Source: Streptomyces sp. NBC_01445 (GTDB taxonomy: Bacteria > Actinomycetota > Actinomycetes > Streptomycetales > Streptomycetaceae). From it: DNA of 64,000 nt. Positions 46,699 through 55,437 of this stretch are shown here, piece by piece (within the stretch, counting starts at the first letter, position 1; each line of letters starts with the position of its first letter). Under the pieces are notes generated by a model. It saw only the letters and a program-made list of their open reading frames with translations. It did no database searches and was not told the origin of the DNA. The stretch spans positions 5,332,001-5,396,000 of the forward strand of contig NZ_CP109485.1 in NCBI RefSeq assembly GCF_035918235.1, read 5' to 3'. The translations under genes and the position numbers were made by a program.

Positions 46699-47241
46699 TC
46701 AGGCTGACTGACGCAGCCGGTCCGCGTCCACCGCTTTGCGGGCAGCATGCTGCTTTCGGCCACGTCGTGTCAGTCCCCATGGCTTGAGCACCGAGATCAC
46801 CGTCATGAAGAGATAGGCGGTCAGGGAGACGATGGGGCCGGCTACCAGATCGCTCGGCCGGGGCAGCGGAGTACCTGCCATGACCGTCGCGACCGCGGCG
46901 TTGACGCCGGGACGCAACGCGAAGATCGAGGCGGCGGTTGTGGCGAGCGTGAGCCAGAACTTGGCATAGACCCAGCGGTGCCGGGCGAGGCCCCAGGGGG
47001 TGCCCAGTGACAGCAGCAGGCCGCTCAGCAGAGTGAGCAGAGCGAGCGGGATCACCAGCCAGTCCGTGAAGACCTTCATGGCGCGGCAGGCGGCCTCGAC
47101 CATCGGGTCGGAACCCGTGGTGATCGCCGTGACGGCGAGCGCGAGCAGGCCGAGTGTGAGCCCCAGCCAGCAAGCGGAGGACGTCACATGGACGACGAGG
47201 GTGGCCCGGCGAGCGGGACGGCGAAGTTTCACGTGAAACAC
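46699..47241 (-). CDS. DUF2269-type membrane protein
   Basis: 180 residues from the GTG at 47241 (VFHVKLRRPARRATLVVHV). Four hydrophobic helices: SACWLGLTLGLLALAVTAI, LVIPLALLTLLSGLLLSLG, FWLTLATTAASIFAL and PIVSLTAYLFMTVISVL. The first codons lie in a perfect parS; a GTG at 47232 is another possible start. Function unknown. Confidence 0.78.
   Translation of the reverse strand: MFHVKLRRPARRATLVVHVTSSACWLGLTLGLLALAVTAITTGSDPMVEAACRAMKVFTDWLVIPLALLTLLSGLLLSLGTPWGLARHRWVYAKFWLTLATTAASIFALRPGVNAAVATVMAGTPLPRPSDLVAGPIVSLTAYLFMTVISVLKPWGLTRRGRKQHAARKAVDADRLRQSA
47226..47239. other. parS: parS site (perfect) over the DUF2269 gene start
   Basis: GTTTCACGTGAAAC, read on the minus strand within the first codons (GTG-TTT-CAC-GTG-AAA-C) of the DUF2269 gene. 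Confidence 0.93.
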
Positions 47242-47309
47242 CGTGCCGGGAGTGCCCCCTCGAGGGCGTCCGACAGAGGGAGTAACCCCGGGTACTAGCC
47301 TCGGCGTAC

Positions 47310-47711
47310 ATGGCGAGACTGCATCTCTTCGATCTGGACGGAAGCGCTGCTGCACGGGACGTCGGTGCCCGTGGAAATCTCGCGTCAACTGGGGCTCGAG
47401 GCCGAGATGGTGGCCCTGGACCGTGAGATCGGCGCGCAGCGCATCGGACCGCCGGAGTACGCGCGGCGGGTGCATGCCCTGCTCAGCACCGCGGCGAAGG
47501 TGAAGATCGCGGACCGGCTCTGTGAAAAGTTCGGGGTGTCACGGGCCGCTTGCATGGCCTGCGGCGACTCGTTCTCCGATGGGAGCTGTTCGGCGTCGTG
47601 ACGGTATCGGTTGCGATCAATGTGGATCAGCACGTCGCGGGTCTGGCGACGCACTCGTACGCCGGCCGCGATCTGCGGGAGGCATGCGAATTGGTGCGGC
47701 ACGCCCGCTAA
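47310..47711 (+). pseudogene. Broken HAD-family phosphatase gene (SerB-like)
   Basis: From ATG the frame reads MARLHLFDLDG, a HAD DxDG motif, then an extra G near 47342-47345 shifts the frame. In the next frame follows LLHGTSVPVEISRQLGLEAEMVALDREIG (split), up to RRVHALL. Here about 90 residues expected in this family are missing, and STAAKVKIADRLCEKFGV plus GDSFSDG (the last HAD motif) comes at once. A missing base near 47581-47586 shifts the frame again; DQHVAGLATHSYAGRDLREA and HAR then a stop complete the C-terminus. Two frameshifts and one internal deletion show that the gene is dead. Confidence 0.85.
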
Positions 47712-48103
47712 TTGAGGGATTGCCGGGGCATATCCCCTGTCGAATTCCTTGCAGGGCAAGGGGGACTTGTGCGTTTGGTGGGTGCCGGTATGGTCGACTC
47801 CGGTCCGAGGCTACCGCGCTCGGCGCAGCCCGGGCCATGCACGCAGGCCAAGTAGACAGCCTAACGGGACGGAGAGATCAAAGACCTGCTATTTCCGCTA
47901 TGCGGCTTGCGGGGTCGCGCCGGATGGCACGCTGCGGTGAGGAACTGCGGGCAATGTCACATTGCTCCCTTACTTGTCCGTAGCGGACCGGAATGCGGGT
48001 TCACTTGGGCCGCCGCATTCTGCCGCGGCAGAACGGGGAAAGAGCGACTTCCGATCGCGGGAGTACGCAGACCGACCGAAAGATGTTCGAGGCGAGGCAC
48101 AGC
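47712..48103 (+). promoter_or_regulatory. Long leader and promoter region of the flavohaemoprotein gene
   Basis: 392 bp without a convincing gene. TTGTGC-N16-TATGGT (47767-47794) is a plausible promoter. Behind it a stretch of about 100 bp with short inverted repeats (CCGAGGCTACCGCGCTCGG near 47807) runs to the coding start; the RNA leader would be about 300 nt. Confidence 0.45.
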
Positions 48104-49660
48104 ATGGACGCTCCGACCACTACGTCGGCCGACTCCGGTTCCGGCGGCGGGGGCGGTTGGTTCACTCCGCGCAAGGCGCCGCCCACCGGCCCGGGCACGA
48201 ACCAGGACACGCCGTCAGAGGGGCGCAAGGTCACGCCTATACGGCCCGTGGGCCGGCCCGAGCGAATATCGGACGACCACGCGGAGACGGTGCCCTCGCA
48301 GAGCCCCGCCCCGGCGGCGGAGGCCGCACCCGCACCTCAGTACGTGTCGGCCCCTGGCCAGCGCCCTCGCCAGGCCGCCCCCAGCGGGAACGCGCGTCCT
48401 ACCCAGCCCGGCCCGGACGCGACCGCGCGCCCCCACGCCGCCCAGCAAGGACAAGGGTCGAGCCCCGCGCACCCGCCGCACTCCGCGCCCCCGGCACCGG
48501 AGCCCACGGCAGACGCCACCCCCCGACCCGTTCCCGCTCCCGAAGCCTCCCCCGACGCGCGGCTCATCCGTCGCACGCTGGAGGAGGTCGGCCCCGACGC
48601 CGACAAGGTCACCTCGTACTTCTACGCGCTGCTCTTCGTGCGCCACCCCGAACTCCGGCCCCTGTTCCCCGCCTCGATGGACACCCAGCGCGACCGGCTC
48701 CTCAAGGCGCTGCTGACGGCGGCCGAGCACGCCGACAACAAGAGCGTCCTCGTCCCGTACCTGCAGAACCTGGGCCGTGGGCACCGCAAGTACGGCACGC
48801 AGCCCGAGCACTACCCCGCGGTCGGCGAGTGCCTGATCGGCGCGCTGACCCGGTACGCGACGACGACGTGGGACCAAGAGACGGAGGCGGCCTGGGTGCG
48901 CACGTACACGACGATCTCCCAGGTCATGATCGACGCGTCGGCAGCGGACGAGCTGCGCGCGCCCGCGTGGTGGTACGGCGAGGTGGTCTCGCACGACCTG
49001 AGGACCCCGGACATCGCCGTGGTCACGGTCCGGCCCGACCAGCCGTACCCGTTTCTCGCCGGGCAGTACACGAGCCTGGAGACGCCTTGGTGGCCGCGGA
49101 TCTGGCGGCACTACTCCTTCGCCTCGGCGCCCCGTTCCGACGGGCTGCTCTCGTTCCATGTGAAGGCCGTCCCTGCGGGGTGGGTCTCCAACGCGCTCGT
49201 GCACCGCGCCCGTCCCGGCGATGTGATCCGGCTCGGCCCGCCCTCCGGTTCGATGACGGTGGACCACAGCTCCGACAGCGGGCTGCTCTGTCTCGGCGGA
49301 GGCACCGGGATCGCGCCCATCAAGGCCCTCGTCGAGGACGTCGCCGAGCACGGCCAGCGGCGTCCGGTCGAGGTGTTCTACGGGGCTCGCACCGACCACG
49401 ACCTGTACGACATCGACACGATGCTGCGGCTCCAGCAGACCCACCCGTGGCTGGCGGTCCGCCCGATCGTCGATCAGCAGGCCCATCTGCAACTGCCCGA
49501 CGCGGTACGTGAGTACGGCCCCTGGAACGAGTACGACGCCTATCTGTCGGGCCCGCCCGGCATGATCCGCAACGGGGTCGACGCCCTGCGGGACATCGGG
49601 ATCCCGGTGGACCGGATCCGCCACGACTCCGTTGAGGAGCTCGTCGTGACCGGCAACTGA
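48104..49660 (+). CDS. Flavohaemoprotein-like globin-reductase with long N-terminal tail
   Basis: 518 residues from the ATG at 48104 with GAGGCGAGG upstream. Residues 1-150 are disordered, Pro/Ala/Gly-rich. A globin domain (about 150-285) has the likely proximal His H227 in GRGHRKYG and EHYPAVGECLIG. The FAD domain has RHYSFASAP, and the NAD domain has LCLGGGTGIAPIKAL and FYGARTDHDLYD. Flavohaemoglobins turn nitric oxide into nitrate; the N-terminal tail of 150 residues is not part of classic Hmp (about 400 residues). An ATG at 48083 is an alternative start. Confidence 0.88.
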   Translation: MDAPTTTSADSGSGGGGGWFTPRKAPPTGPGTNQDTPSEGRKVTPIRPVGRPERISDDHAETVPSQSPAPAAEAAPAPQYVSAPGQRPRQAAPSGNARPTQPGPDATARPHAAQQGQGSSPAHPPHSAPPAPEPTADATPRPVPAPEASPDARLIRRTLEEVGPDADKVTSYFYALLFVRHPELRPLFPASMDTQRDRLLKALLTAAEHADNKSVLVPYLQNLGRGHRKYGTQPEHYPAVGECLIGALTRYATTTWDQETEAAWVRTYTTISQVMIDASAADELRAPAWWYGEVVSHDLRTPDIAVVTVRPDQPYPFLAGQYTSLETPWWPRIWRHYSFASAPRSDGLLSFHVKAVPAGWVSNALVHRARPGDVIRLGPPSGSMTVDHSSDSGLLCLGGGTGIAPIKALVEDVAEHGQRRPVEVFYGARTDHDLYDIDTMLRLQQTHPWLAVRPIVDQQAHLQLPDAVREYGPWNEYDAYLSGPPGMIRNGVDALRDIGIPVDRIRHDSVEELVVTGN

Positions 49661-49758
49661 CGCCGGCAGCTGAGTGCCGGGCCCGACGAAAGCCGCGTAC
49701 AGCAGGCGTCCCCGGACCAGGCCCGTGGCTCTAGCCCTGAAGCCCCAGCCCTGCCCCG

Positions 49759-50241
49759 TCAGCCCAGGTCAGGCGCGTGCATGGCCCGTACACCCTCGAT
49801 GTTGCCGTCCAGATAGTGCCGCAGGGACAGCGGGACGAGATGGACCGAGGCGATACCGACGCGGGTGAAAGGCACCCGCACGATCTCGTACTCGCCGCAC
49901 GGCTCCTCGATCTCGGGGCCGTGCCGCTGACTGAGGTCCATCGACTCGAGGCGACAGACGAAGAAGTGCTGGACCTTCACGCCAGTGGCGCCGCCGTCCT
50001 CGCCGATGTGCTCGACGGTGTCCACGAAGCAGGGCACCACATCGAGGATCTTGGCGCCGAGCTCCTCGTGCACCTCGCGGTGCAGGGCGTCGACGACGGT
50101 CTCGTCCTCGGGTTCGACCCCGCCGCCAGGGGTCAGCCAGTACGGATCCAGGCCGGGCTTGGTCCGTTTGATCAGGATCAGGTCGTCGCCGTCGAGCAGG
50201 ACGGCGCGTGCGGTGCGCTTGACCACGGGTCGGACGGTCAT
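49759..50241 (-). CDS. Nudix hydrolase
   Basis: 160 residues, MTVRPVVKRTARAVLLDGDD, with the Nudix box GGGVEPEDETVVDALHREVHEELG (split; G-x5-E-x7-REVxEELG). It hydrolyses a nucleoside diphosphate-linked compound, not further defined. A one-mismatch parS lies just upstream of the start. Confidence 0.92.
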   Translation of the reverse strand: MTVRPVVKRTARAVLLDGDDLILIKRTKPGLDPYWLTPGGGVEPEDETVVDALHREVHEELGAKILDVVPCFVDTVEHIGEDGGATGVKVQHFFVCRLESMDLSQRHGPEIEEPCGEYEIVRVPFTRVGIASVHLVPLSLRHYLDGNIEGVRAMHAPDLG

Positions 50242-50262
50242 GGGAGAAATGTGGCCCCGCCG

Positions 50263-50276
50263 GTTCCACGTGAAAC
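50263..50276. other. parS-like site with one mismatch
   Basis: GTTCCACGTGAAAC, the same T to C change as at 31475, upstream of the Nudix gene. Confidence 0.75.
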
Positions 50277-50356
50277 ATTCCGTACCGACCTGGCCTCAGG
50301 CCAACGCCAACTGATCAGCGCTAGTTGATCACCAGGAATCGGTCGGCACGAACGGA

Positions 50357-51262
50357 TCAGCACCAATCGACGGCGGTGCGCAGCAGCCACTCGTGCGCCC
50401 GCGCGATGTGCGGCATGGCCAGCGTTCCCGTGCGCACAACGAGGAAGTACGTCCGCAACGGGGGCACCGGAGGATCGAGCAGGGCCACGACCTCGCCGCG
50501 CTCCAGGGCCGGCGCGCAGAGGTAGCGCGGCAGCACCGAGAGCCCGGCTCCGGCGATGGTGCAGGCGAGCACCGCGCGTAGATCCGGCACGATGACCGTG
50601 CCCGACGTGGCCGGGCGTGAGTCGAAGACAGCGGCCCAGTAGCGGGCGACGAACGGCAGCGACTCGTGCGCCTCGACCAGCGGCAGATCCTCCAGCGCGG
50701 CCGCGCCGTTGCGGCGCAGGGTGCCGGGCCCTATGCGGGCGGCCCACCGCGGAGAGGCAAGGAGGACGTGCTCCTCGTCGCAGAGCGCAGTCGCGGTGAG
50801 CAGGGCGCCGCGCGGGCGGGCCGTCGTGATGGCCAGATCATGATGTCCGGCGCCAAGCCCCTCCAGGACTTCCTCGGCGTTGCCGAAGGAGGCGCGCAGG
50901 GCGAAGCTCTGGCCGTCGTCACGGGTGAGCGCGGTGAGGGCGGGCAGCGCACGCTCGGCGGTGAATTCCGGAGGCCCCGCGAGGTGCAGCGTGCGCACCG
51001 GCGACTCCTCGTCGATGCCGGTCTCGGTGATCTCCACGAGGGCGTCGAGGTGCGGAGCGGCTTTGTGTGCGAGTTCGTCGCCGATGGAGGTGGGGGTCAC
51101 GCCACGCGCCTGGCGCAGGAACAGGGGGCGGCCCAACTGCCGCTCCAGGGTGCGGATCTGAGATGTCACCGCGGGCTGCGAAAGGCCGAGCAGCGCGGCG
51201 GCCCGGGTGAAGGAACCCGCACGGTGCACGGTCACGAACGTGCGCAGCAGGGCGAGATCCAT
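50357..51262 (-). CDS. LysR-family transcriptional regulator
   Basis: 301 residues from the ATG at 51262. The winged helix MDLALLRTFVTVHRAGSFTRAAALLGLSQPAVTSQIRTLE (split) is classic LysR, then a periplasmic-binding-like effector domain. Likely targets are neighbours, but the gap to the cystathionine lyase gene (also minus strand, upstream) gives no divergent partner. Effector unknown. Confidence 0.92.
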   Translation of the reverse strand: MDLALLRTFVTVHRAGSFTRAAALLGLSQPAVTSQIRTLERQLGRPLFLRQARGVTPTSIGDELAHKAAPHLDALVEITETGIDEESPVRTLHLAGPPEFTAERALPALTALTRDDGQSFALRASFGNAEEVLEGLGAGHHDLAITTARPRGALLTATALCDEEHVLLASPRWAARIGPGTLRRNGAAALEDLPLVEAHESLPFVARYWAAVFDSRPATSGTVIVPDLRAVLACTIAGAGLSVLPRYLCAPALERGEVVALLDPPVPPLRTYFLVVRTGTLAMPHIARAHEWLLRTAVDWC

Positions 51263-51496
51263 GGCGGTGTCCTCCCCTCTCGGCCTCCGGGTCGGCCTCA
51301 ACTATAAATATGTCGATAGGTCTCTGTCGCTACCGTGATTGGACACTGACACAGAGTCAACTAGCCTTATGCGCGCGGTTCTTAGCGCGCAGGAACCGGG
51401 GACGGTCCGAGCCACGAGGGGGGAGGCTCGGGCCGTCCATTGTGCGTAGCCGGTGATGAGACCGAGGCCGCGGCCGGCAGTGGCCCGTGAGGGGCC

Positions 51497-52633
51497 CTAG
51501 ATGGCCGCCTCGTCGAGCGCGCGCAGCACATCGGCCACCAGGTCGTCCGGATCCTCGGCACCGGCGGAGAAGCGGATGAAGCCCTCTGGGACATCGTCCC
51601 CGCCCCAGCGGCGACGGCGCTCGGCGGTGGACCGCACGCCGCCGAAGCTCGTCGCGTCGTCCACCAGCGTCAGGGACTCCATGAACCGCTCGGCACGCGC
51701 GCGCGTGGGCAGCGTGAAGGAGACCACGCACCCGAAGCGCCGCATCTGCTGAGCGGCGATCTTGTGCGAGGGGTCGTCGGGCAGACCCGGGTAACGCAGG
51801 CTCTCGATGTCGTCGCGGTCGCGCAGGGCGAGAGCGAGCGCGAGAGCGTTGGCGTTCTGCCGCTCCGCCCTCAACTGGAGCGTGGCGAGGGAGCGATGGG
51901 CGAGCCAGGCCTCCATCGGGCCGGGAATCGCGCCGACGATCTTGCGCCAGCCCCGCACCGACGCGGTCAGCTCGGCGTCGCGGCAGGTCACGTAGCCGAG
52001 CAGGATGTCGCCATGGCCGGTGAGCTGCTTGGTGCCACTGGCCACGGAGAAGTCGGCGCCGAGCTCCAGGGGGCGCTGGCCGAGCGGCGTGGCGAGCGTG
52101 TTGTCGACTGCCACCAGGGCGCCACGCGCGTGTGCCGCCTCGGCGAGCCGCCGCACGTCGCACACGTCGAGGCCGGGGTTCGACGGCGTCTCGATCCACA
52201 GCAGCTTCGCGCCGTCCAGGACGTCGAGCTGAGCGTCGCCGCCGGTGGGGGCGGTGCGGACCTCGATGCCGAACGCCGTGAGCTGCTCGCGGACGAGCGG
52301 GAACACCTGGTAGCCGTCGCTCGGCAGAACGACCACGTCGCCGGCCTTGAGCTGCGAGAACAGCACCGCCGAGATGGCGGCCATCCCGGACGCGAAGACG
52401 AGGGTGTCGACATCCTCTTGGCCGGGCGCCTCGAGCTCGCCGATGGCCCGCTCCAGGTGGGTCCACGTCGGGTTGTCGTCCCGGCCGTACGTATAGGGCC
52501 CCGAGACATCGCCCGGCAGGTGGAAGTGTGCGGCGAAGACAGGCCCTGGGAGCGTTGGATCGTTCTTCGAGGCCTCGGGCAGCCCCGCCCGCACTGCCCT
52601 TGTGCCGTCCCCGATCTGCGTCGATTGCGTCAT
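51497..52633 (-). CDS. Cystathionine gamma-lyase / PLP Cys-Met metabolism enzyme
   Basis: 378 residues from the ATG at 52633. The family marks are YTYGRDDNPTW (phosphate-binding Tyr and Arg), FASGMAAISAV, WIETPSNPGLDV, DNTLATPLGQRPLELGAD, and the PLP lysine in SGTKQLTGHGD. It likely splits cystathionine to cysteine, but gamma-synthase or other activities are not excluded. It overlaps ptpA by 4 bp (ATGA), so the two are coupled. Confidence 0.9.
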   Translation of the reverse strand: MTQSTQIGDGTRAVRAGLPEASKNDPTLPGPVFAAHFHLPGDVSGPYTYGRDDNPTWTHLERAIGELEAPGQEDVDTLVFASGMAAISAVLFSQLKAGDVVVLPSDGYQVFPLVREQLTAFGIEVRTAPTGGDAQLDVLDGAKLLWIETPSNPGLDVCDVRRLAEAAHARGALVAVDNTLATPLGQRPLELGADFSVASGTKQLTGHGDILLGYVTCRDAELTASVRGWRKIVGAIPGPMEAWLAHRSLATLQLRAERQNANALALALALRDRDDIESLRYPGLPDDPSHKIAAQQMRRFGCVVSFTLPTRARAERFMESLTLVDDATSFGGVRSTAERRRRWGGDDVPEGFIRFSAGAEDPDDLVADVLRALDEAAI

Positions 52634-53121
52634 GCCGCCCGCCCTTCCAGTGCCGCGCGTACCGCGTCGAGCAGACCGTCGCTCGCCGCCTCCACCATTC
52701 TCAGGCACTCCTCGAAGTCGTCGATGCCGCCGTAGTACGGGTCCGGTACATCCAGGTCTGTCCCCGCCGAGGGGTCGTAAGAGCGCAGCAGGCGGACCTT
52801 CTCGGCGTCCTGTGGGGTCGGTGCCACCCGGCGCAGGGTGCGCAGATGCCCGGCGTCCAGGGCGATCACCAGGTCGAGCCGGGAGAACCACGAGGCGCTG
52901 AACTGCCGGGCCGTATGGCCGCTTTCATAGCCGCCGGCCGCCAGCACGGAGACGGTGCGCCGGTCTGCACCGTCCCCCTCGTGCCAGCCGTCGGTACCCG
53001 CGCTGTCCACCTCCACGAGGCCGGCGAGACCGGCCTCGTGGACGCGCGTGCGGAAGACCGACTCGGCCATGGGCGAGCGGCAGATGTTGCCGGTGCAGAC
53101 GAAGCACACACGGAAGGACAT
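52630..53121 (-). CDS. ptpA: Low-molecular-weight protein tyrosine phosphatase
   Basis: 163 residues; C9-x5-R15 loop VCTGNICRSPMAES and the general acid in PDPYYGGIDDFEE. The Streptomyces orthologue PtpA dephosphorylates phosphotyrosine proteins and affects antibiotic production when overexpressed. Coupled to the lyase gene downstream by a 4-bp overlap and near the holin-type gene upstream. Confidence 0.94.
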   Translation of the reverse strand: MSFRVCFVCTGNICRSPMAESVFRTRVHEAGLAGLVEVDSAGTDGWHEGDGADRRTVSVLAAGGYESGHTARQFSASWFSRLDLVIALDAGHLRTLRRVAPTPQDAEKVRLLRSYDPSAGTDLDVPDPYYGGIDDFEECLRMVEAASDGLLDAVRAALEGRAA

Positions 53122-53130
53122 GGGGCGGGG

Positions 53131-53511
53131 TCAGTCCTTGTCGTCGGGCAGGACGACGTTCAGCGCCCAGGAGACGACCGAAATGATCAGGCCACCGAGG
53201 ACGGCGGTCCAGAACCCCTCGACATGGAAGCTCTGGTTGAACTGGTCGGCCAGCCACGAGGTCAGCAGCAGCATCAGGGCATTGACCACGAGCGTGATCA
53301 GGCCGAGCGTCAGGATGAAGAGCGGGAAGGTGAGGAGCTTCACTATGGGCTTGACCAGGAGATTCACCAGGCCGAACAGCAGCGCCACGATGATCAGCGT
53401 GCCGACCTTCTTGCCGGTGCTGTCACCTGTCAGCGTGATCTTGTCGAGCAGCCACACCGCGACAGCAAGGGCCCCCGCGTTGGCGATCGTCTTGACTACG
53501 AAATTCTTCAT
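53131..53511 (-). CDS. Phage-holin-4 superfamily (YvlD-like) membrane protein
   Basis: 126 residues, MKNFVVKTIANAGALAVAVWLL. Four hydrophobic helices: ANAGALAVAVWLLDKI, KVGTLIIVALLFGLVNLLVKPIV, TFPLFILTLGLITLVVNALML and FWTAVLGGLIISVVSWAL. The family name comes from distant likeness to holins; it is a common housekeeping membrane protein. 9 bp ahead of ptpA. Confidence 0.88.
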   Translation of the reverse strand: MKNFVVKTIANAGALAVAVWLLDKITLTGDSTGKKVGTLIIVALLFGLVNLLVKPIVKLLTFPLFILTLGLITLVVNALMLLLTSWLADQFNQSFHVEGFWTAVLGGLIISVVSWALNVVLPDDKD

Positions 53512-53592
53512 GTGTCTGATCGTGGCAGACGAGACCGGATCATGAGAGTGGCCCTGCGAGGCCGCTCACGGGCAAGAGGGCGGACAAGTGGG

Positions 53593-53910
53593 ATGAAGGC
53601 ATTCCGGCTGGACGAACTGGAAGCGGAACGTGCCGCGAACGACGGCGCGTATCTGCAGTTCCTGCGGGAGCGGAACATGTCGGTCGGGCTCTACGCCCTC
53701 GACGCGGGGGACCACGACCCGCAGCAGCCCCACCAGCAGGACGAGGTGTATCTCGTTGTCAGCGGTCGCGGTTCGATCACCGTCGGTATGGAGACGACCC
53801 AGGTGGCGCGCGGCAGCGTCGTGTACGTGCCGGCCGGGGTGGCCCACAAGTTCCATCACATCAGCGAGGACCTGCGGGTTCTGGTGGTGTTCTCTCCGCC
53901 TGAGAGCTGA
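53593..53910 (+). CDS. Cupin-domain protein
   Basis: 105 residues, MKAFRLDELEAERAANDGAY. Cupin motif 1 DHDPQQPHQQDEVYLVVSGRG and motif 2 GSVVYVPAGVAHKFHHI supply the usual His/Glu metal ligands. Single-domain; substrate unknown. A clear GTGGG site lies before the ATG. Divergent from the holin-type gene. Confidence 0.88.
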   Translation: MKAFRLDELEAERAANDGAYLQFLRERNMSVGLYALDAGDHDPQQPHQQDEVYLVVSGRGSITVGMETTQVARGSVVYVPAGVAHKFHHISEDLRVLVVFSPPES

Positions 53911-54048
53911 CGGCGGATCTCGGGGTTCCCTAGGGGGTCGCTCAGGGGACGACAAGGGGTCCGCGGCCCCCACAGGGCGCCTGGGCATGCCAGCATCGAA
54001 TGCAGAAGCCGTATCGAAGCGGTACGGCGCGGGAGAGAGGTAAGGACG

Positions 54049-54267
54049 ATGGCAGTGCGAGAGATCTTCGCGGGCATGCCGTGGTGGGTTAAGTGGGTCG
54101 CGGTGCCGGTCATCGCACTGGTCGTCTTCGGCGGACTGATAGCCAGCGTCGTGGGCTTCGTGATCGGTCTGCTCTTCAAGGTGCTGGTCTTCGTGGCCCT
54201 GGTCGGTGGACTCATCTACGTCGTACGGAAGTTCATAACGGGCTCGTCCTCGCGCAGCGACTGGTAG
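54049..54267 (+). CDS. DUF5326 small membrane protein
   Basis: 72 residues, two hydrophobic helices (WVKWVAVPVIALVVFGGLIASVVGFVIG and FKVLVFVALVGGLIYVVRKF). AGAGAGGT before the ATG. Found upstream of ssgR in other Streptomyces; function unknown. Confidence 0.85.
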   Translation: MAVREIFAGMPWWVKWVAVPVIALVVFGGLIASVVGFVIGLLFKVLVFVALVGGLIYVVRKFITGSSSRSDW

Positions 54268-54286
54268 CTCTGGGCAACGGTTCGCT

Positions 54287-54311
54287 CGCGCGGGGGAAGT
54301 TTCCCCGCGCG
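54287..54311 (+). terminator. Hairpin after the DUF5326 gene
   Basis: CGCGCGGGGGAA / TTCCCCGCGCG, 19 bp past the stop and ahead of ssgR. Confidence 0.75.
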
Positions 54312-54371
54312 GCCCTCTTGAAGTGGTGGCCAGGGCTAGAGTCCACAACTCGACGGCCGCACCCCCGTGAT

Positions 54372-54406
54372 TCCCGAGAAGCGGGGGGACCCCACGCGCT
54401 TCGGGA
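54372..54406 (+). promoter_or_regulatory. Leader hairpin covering the ssgR ribosome site
   Basis: TCCCGA-AGCG (with a GA bulge) pairs with CGCT-TCGGGA; the second arm includes most of the GGGAG site that lies just before the TTG start. Confidence 0.5.
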
Positions 54407-54413
54407 GTGAACC

Positions 54414-55337
54414 TTGGCCACGGCTGAACCGCTTTCCGCCGCCCCTTTGTCCGCTGACATCACGTCCCCCGACACCATGTCTGCCGACGCCACGTCCCCA
54501 CACGCGATGCCCCCACCCCTCGGCTGTCGCACGCACAGCTACGACGACGTTCAGGCCGAGGCCCACCCCGAGGGCGGCCCGACCGGCGCCCCGCCCACCC
54601 TCATCGGTTCGGTCCAGCGCGCGATGCGCCTCCTCGAGGCCGTCGCGTCGCACGAAGAGGGAGCGCCGGCCAAGCAGCTCGCCCGGGAGGCCGGCCTCGC
54701 GCTTCCCACGGCGTACCACCTGCTGCGCACGCTCGCCCACGAGGGCTATCTCCGCAAGGAGAAGGGCGTGTTCGTCCTGGGTGCGGCGGCCGAGCGGCTG
54801 GGTGGCAGCGCAACGCAGCAGAATCGTCGCGGCATGATCACCGACGCCCTGCAGCACTGGCGCGACGCCATCGGTGTACCGGTGTACTTCTCGGTCTACC
54901 GCGAGGGCGAGATCGAAGTCGTGGCCGTCGCCGACACGCCCGGGAATCCGGCGGTCGTGGAATGGGCCGACTTCCGCGAGACGGGGCACGCGCACGCGAT
55001 CGGCCAGTGCCTCCTCGCCCAGCTCGACGACGAGAGCCGACGCGACCATCTCGACCGCTATCCCGCGTATTCGATCACCCCGTACACGGTGCGCGACGAC
55101 CGCTCGCTGCTACGACGCCTCAACGAGCTGGGACGCATGCAACCGGTCGTGGAGCGCCAGGAGTACGCGTTGGGCACGGTCTGCGCGGCGTTTCCCATCA
55201 CGGTCGGGTCCACCGCGGCCACGATGGCGGTTTCTCTCCCGTCCCATCAGGCCGGTCGTCTGCTGCCCGCGGCACGACAGCTGCAGAACGAAGTCGGAAA
55301 ACTCGTCAGGACACTCGCCTTCTCTATCAGCATCTGA
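54414..55337 (+). CDS. ssgR: SsgR, IclR-family activator of ssgA
   Basis: 307 residues if translation starts at the TTG at 54414 (GGGAGTGAACC upstream). About 60 polar residues precede the IclR winged helix (LIGSVQRAMRLLEAVASHEEGAPAKQLAREAGLALPTAYHLLRTL, split) and the IclR effector domain with EYALGTVCAAFPI. In S. coelicolor SsgR activates ssgA during sporulation, a known gene pair. A shorter protein from the ATG at 54478 is possible since the N-terminus is low-complexity. Confidence 0.9.
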   Translation: MATAEPLSAAPLSADITSPDTMSADATSPHAMPPPLGCRTHSYDDVQAEAHPEGGPTGAPPTLIGSVQRAMRLLEAVASHEEGAPAKQLAREAGLALPTAYHLLRTLAHEGYLRKEKGVFVLGAAAERLGGSATQQNRRGMITDALQHWRDAIGVPVYFSVYREGEIEVVAVADTPGNPAVVEWADFRETGHAHAIGQCLLAQLDDESRRDHLDRYPAYSITPYTVRDDRSLLRRLNELGRMQPVVERQEYALGTVCAAFPITVGSTAATMAVSLPSHQAGRLLPAARQLQNEVGKLVRTLAFSISI

Positions 55338-55437
55338 AAACTCACTCCTTGTGATCCCGCATGTACGTTAAGCAAGATGCGAAGGGTGCCGGGAAGGTTA
55401 TTCCTGGCCAATCGACGGCAAATTGACGGGGTAGGCG

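Noticed and set aside
49153..49164. GTTCCATGTGAA within the flavohaemoprotein gene
   Set aside because: Several mismatches to parS, so chance likeness.
53131..53511. Holin-family gene as a sign of prophage
   Set aside because: YvlD-type proteins are chromosomal housekeeping proteins; no phage genes are near.
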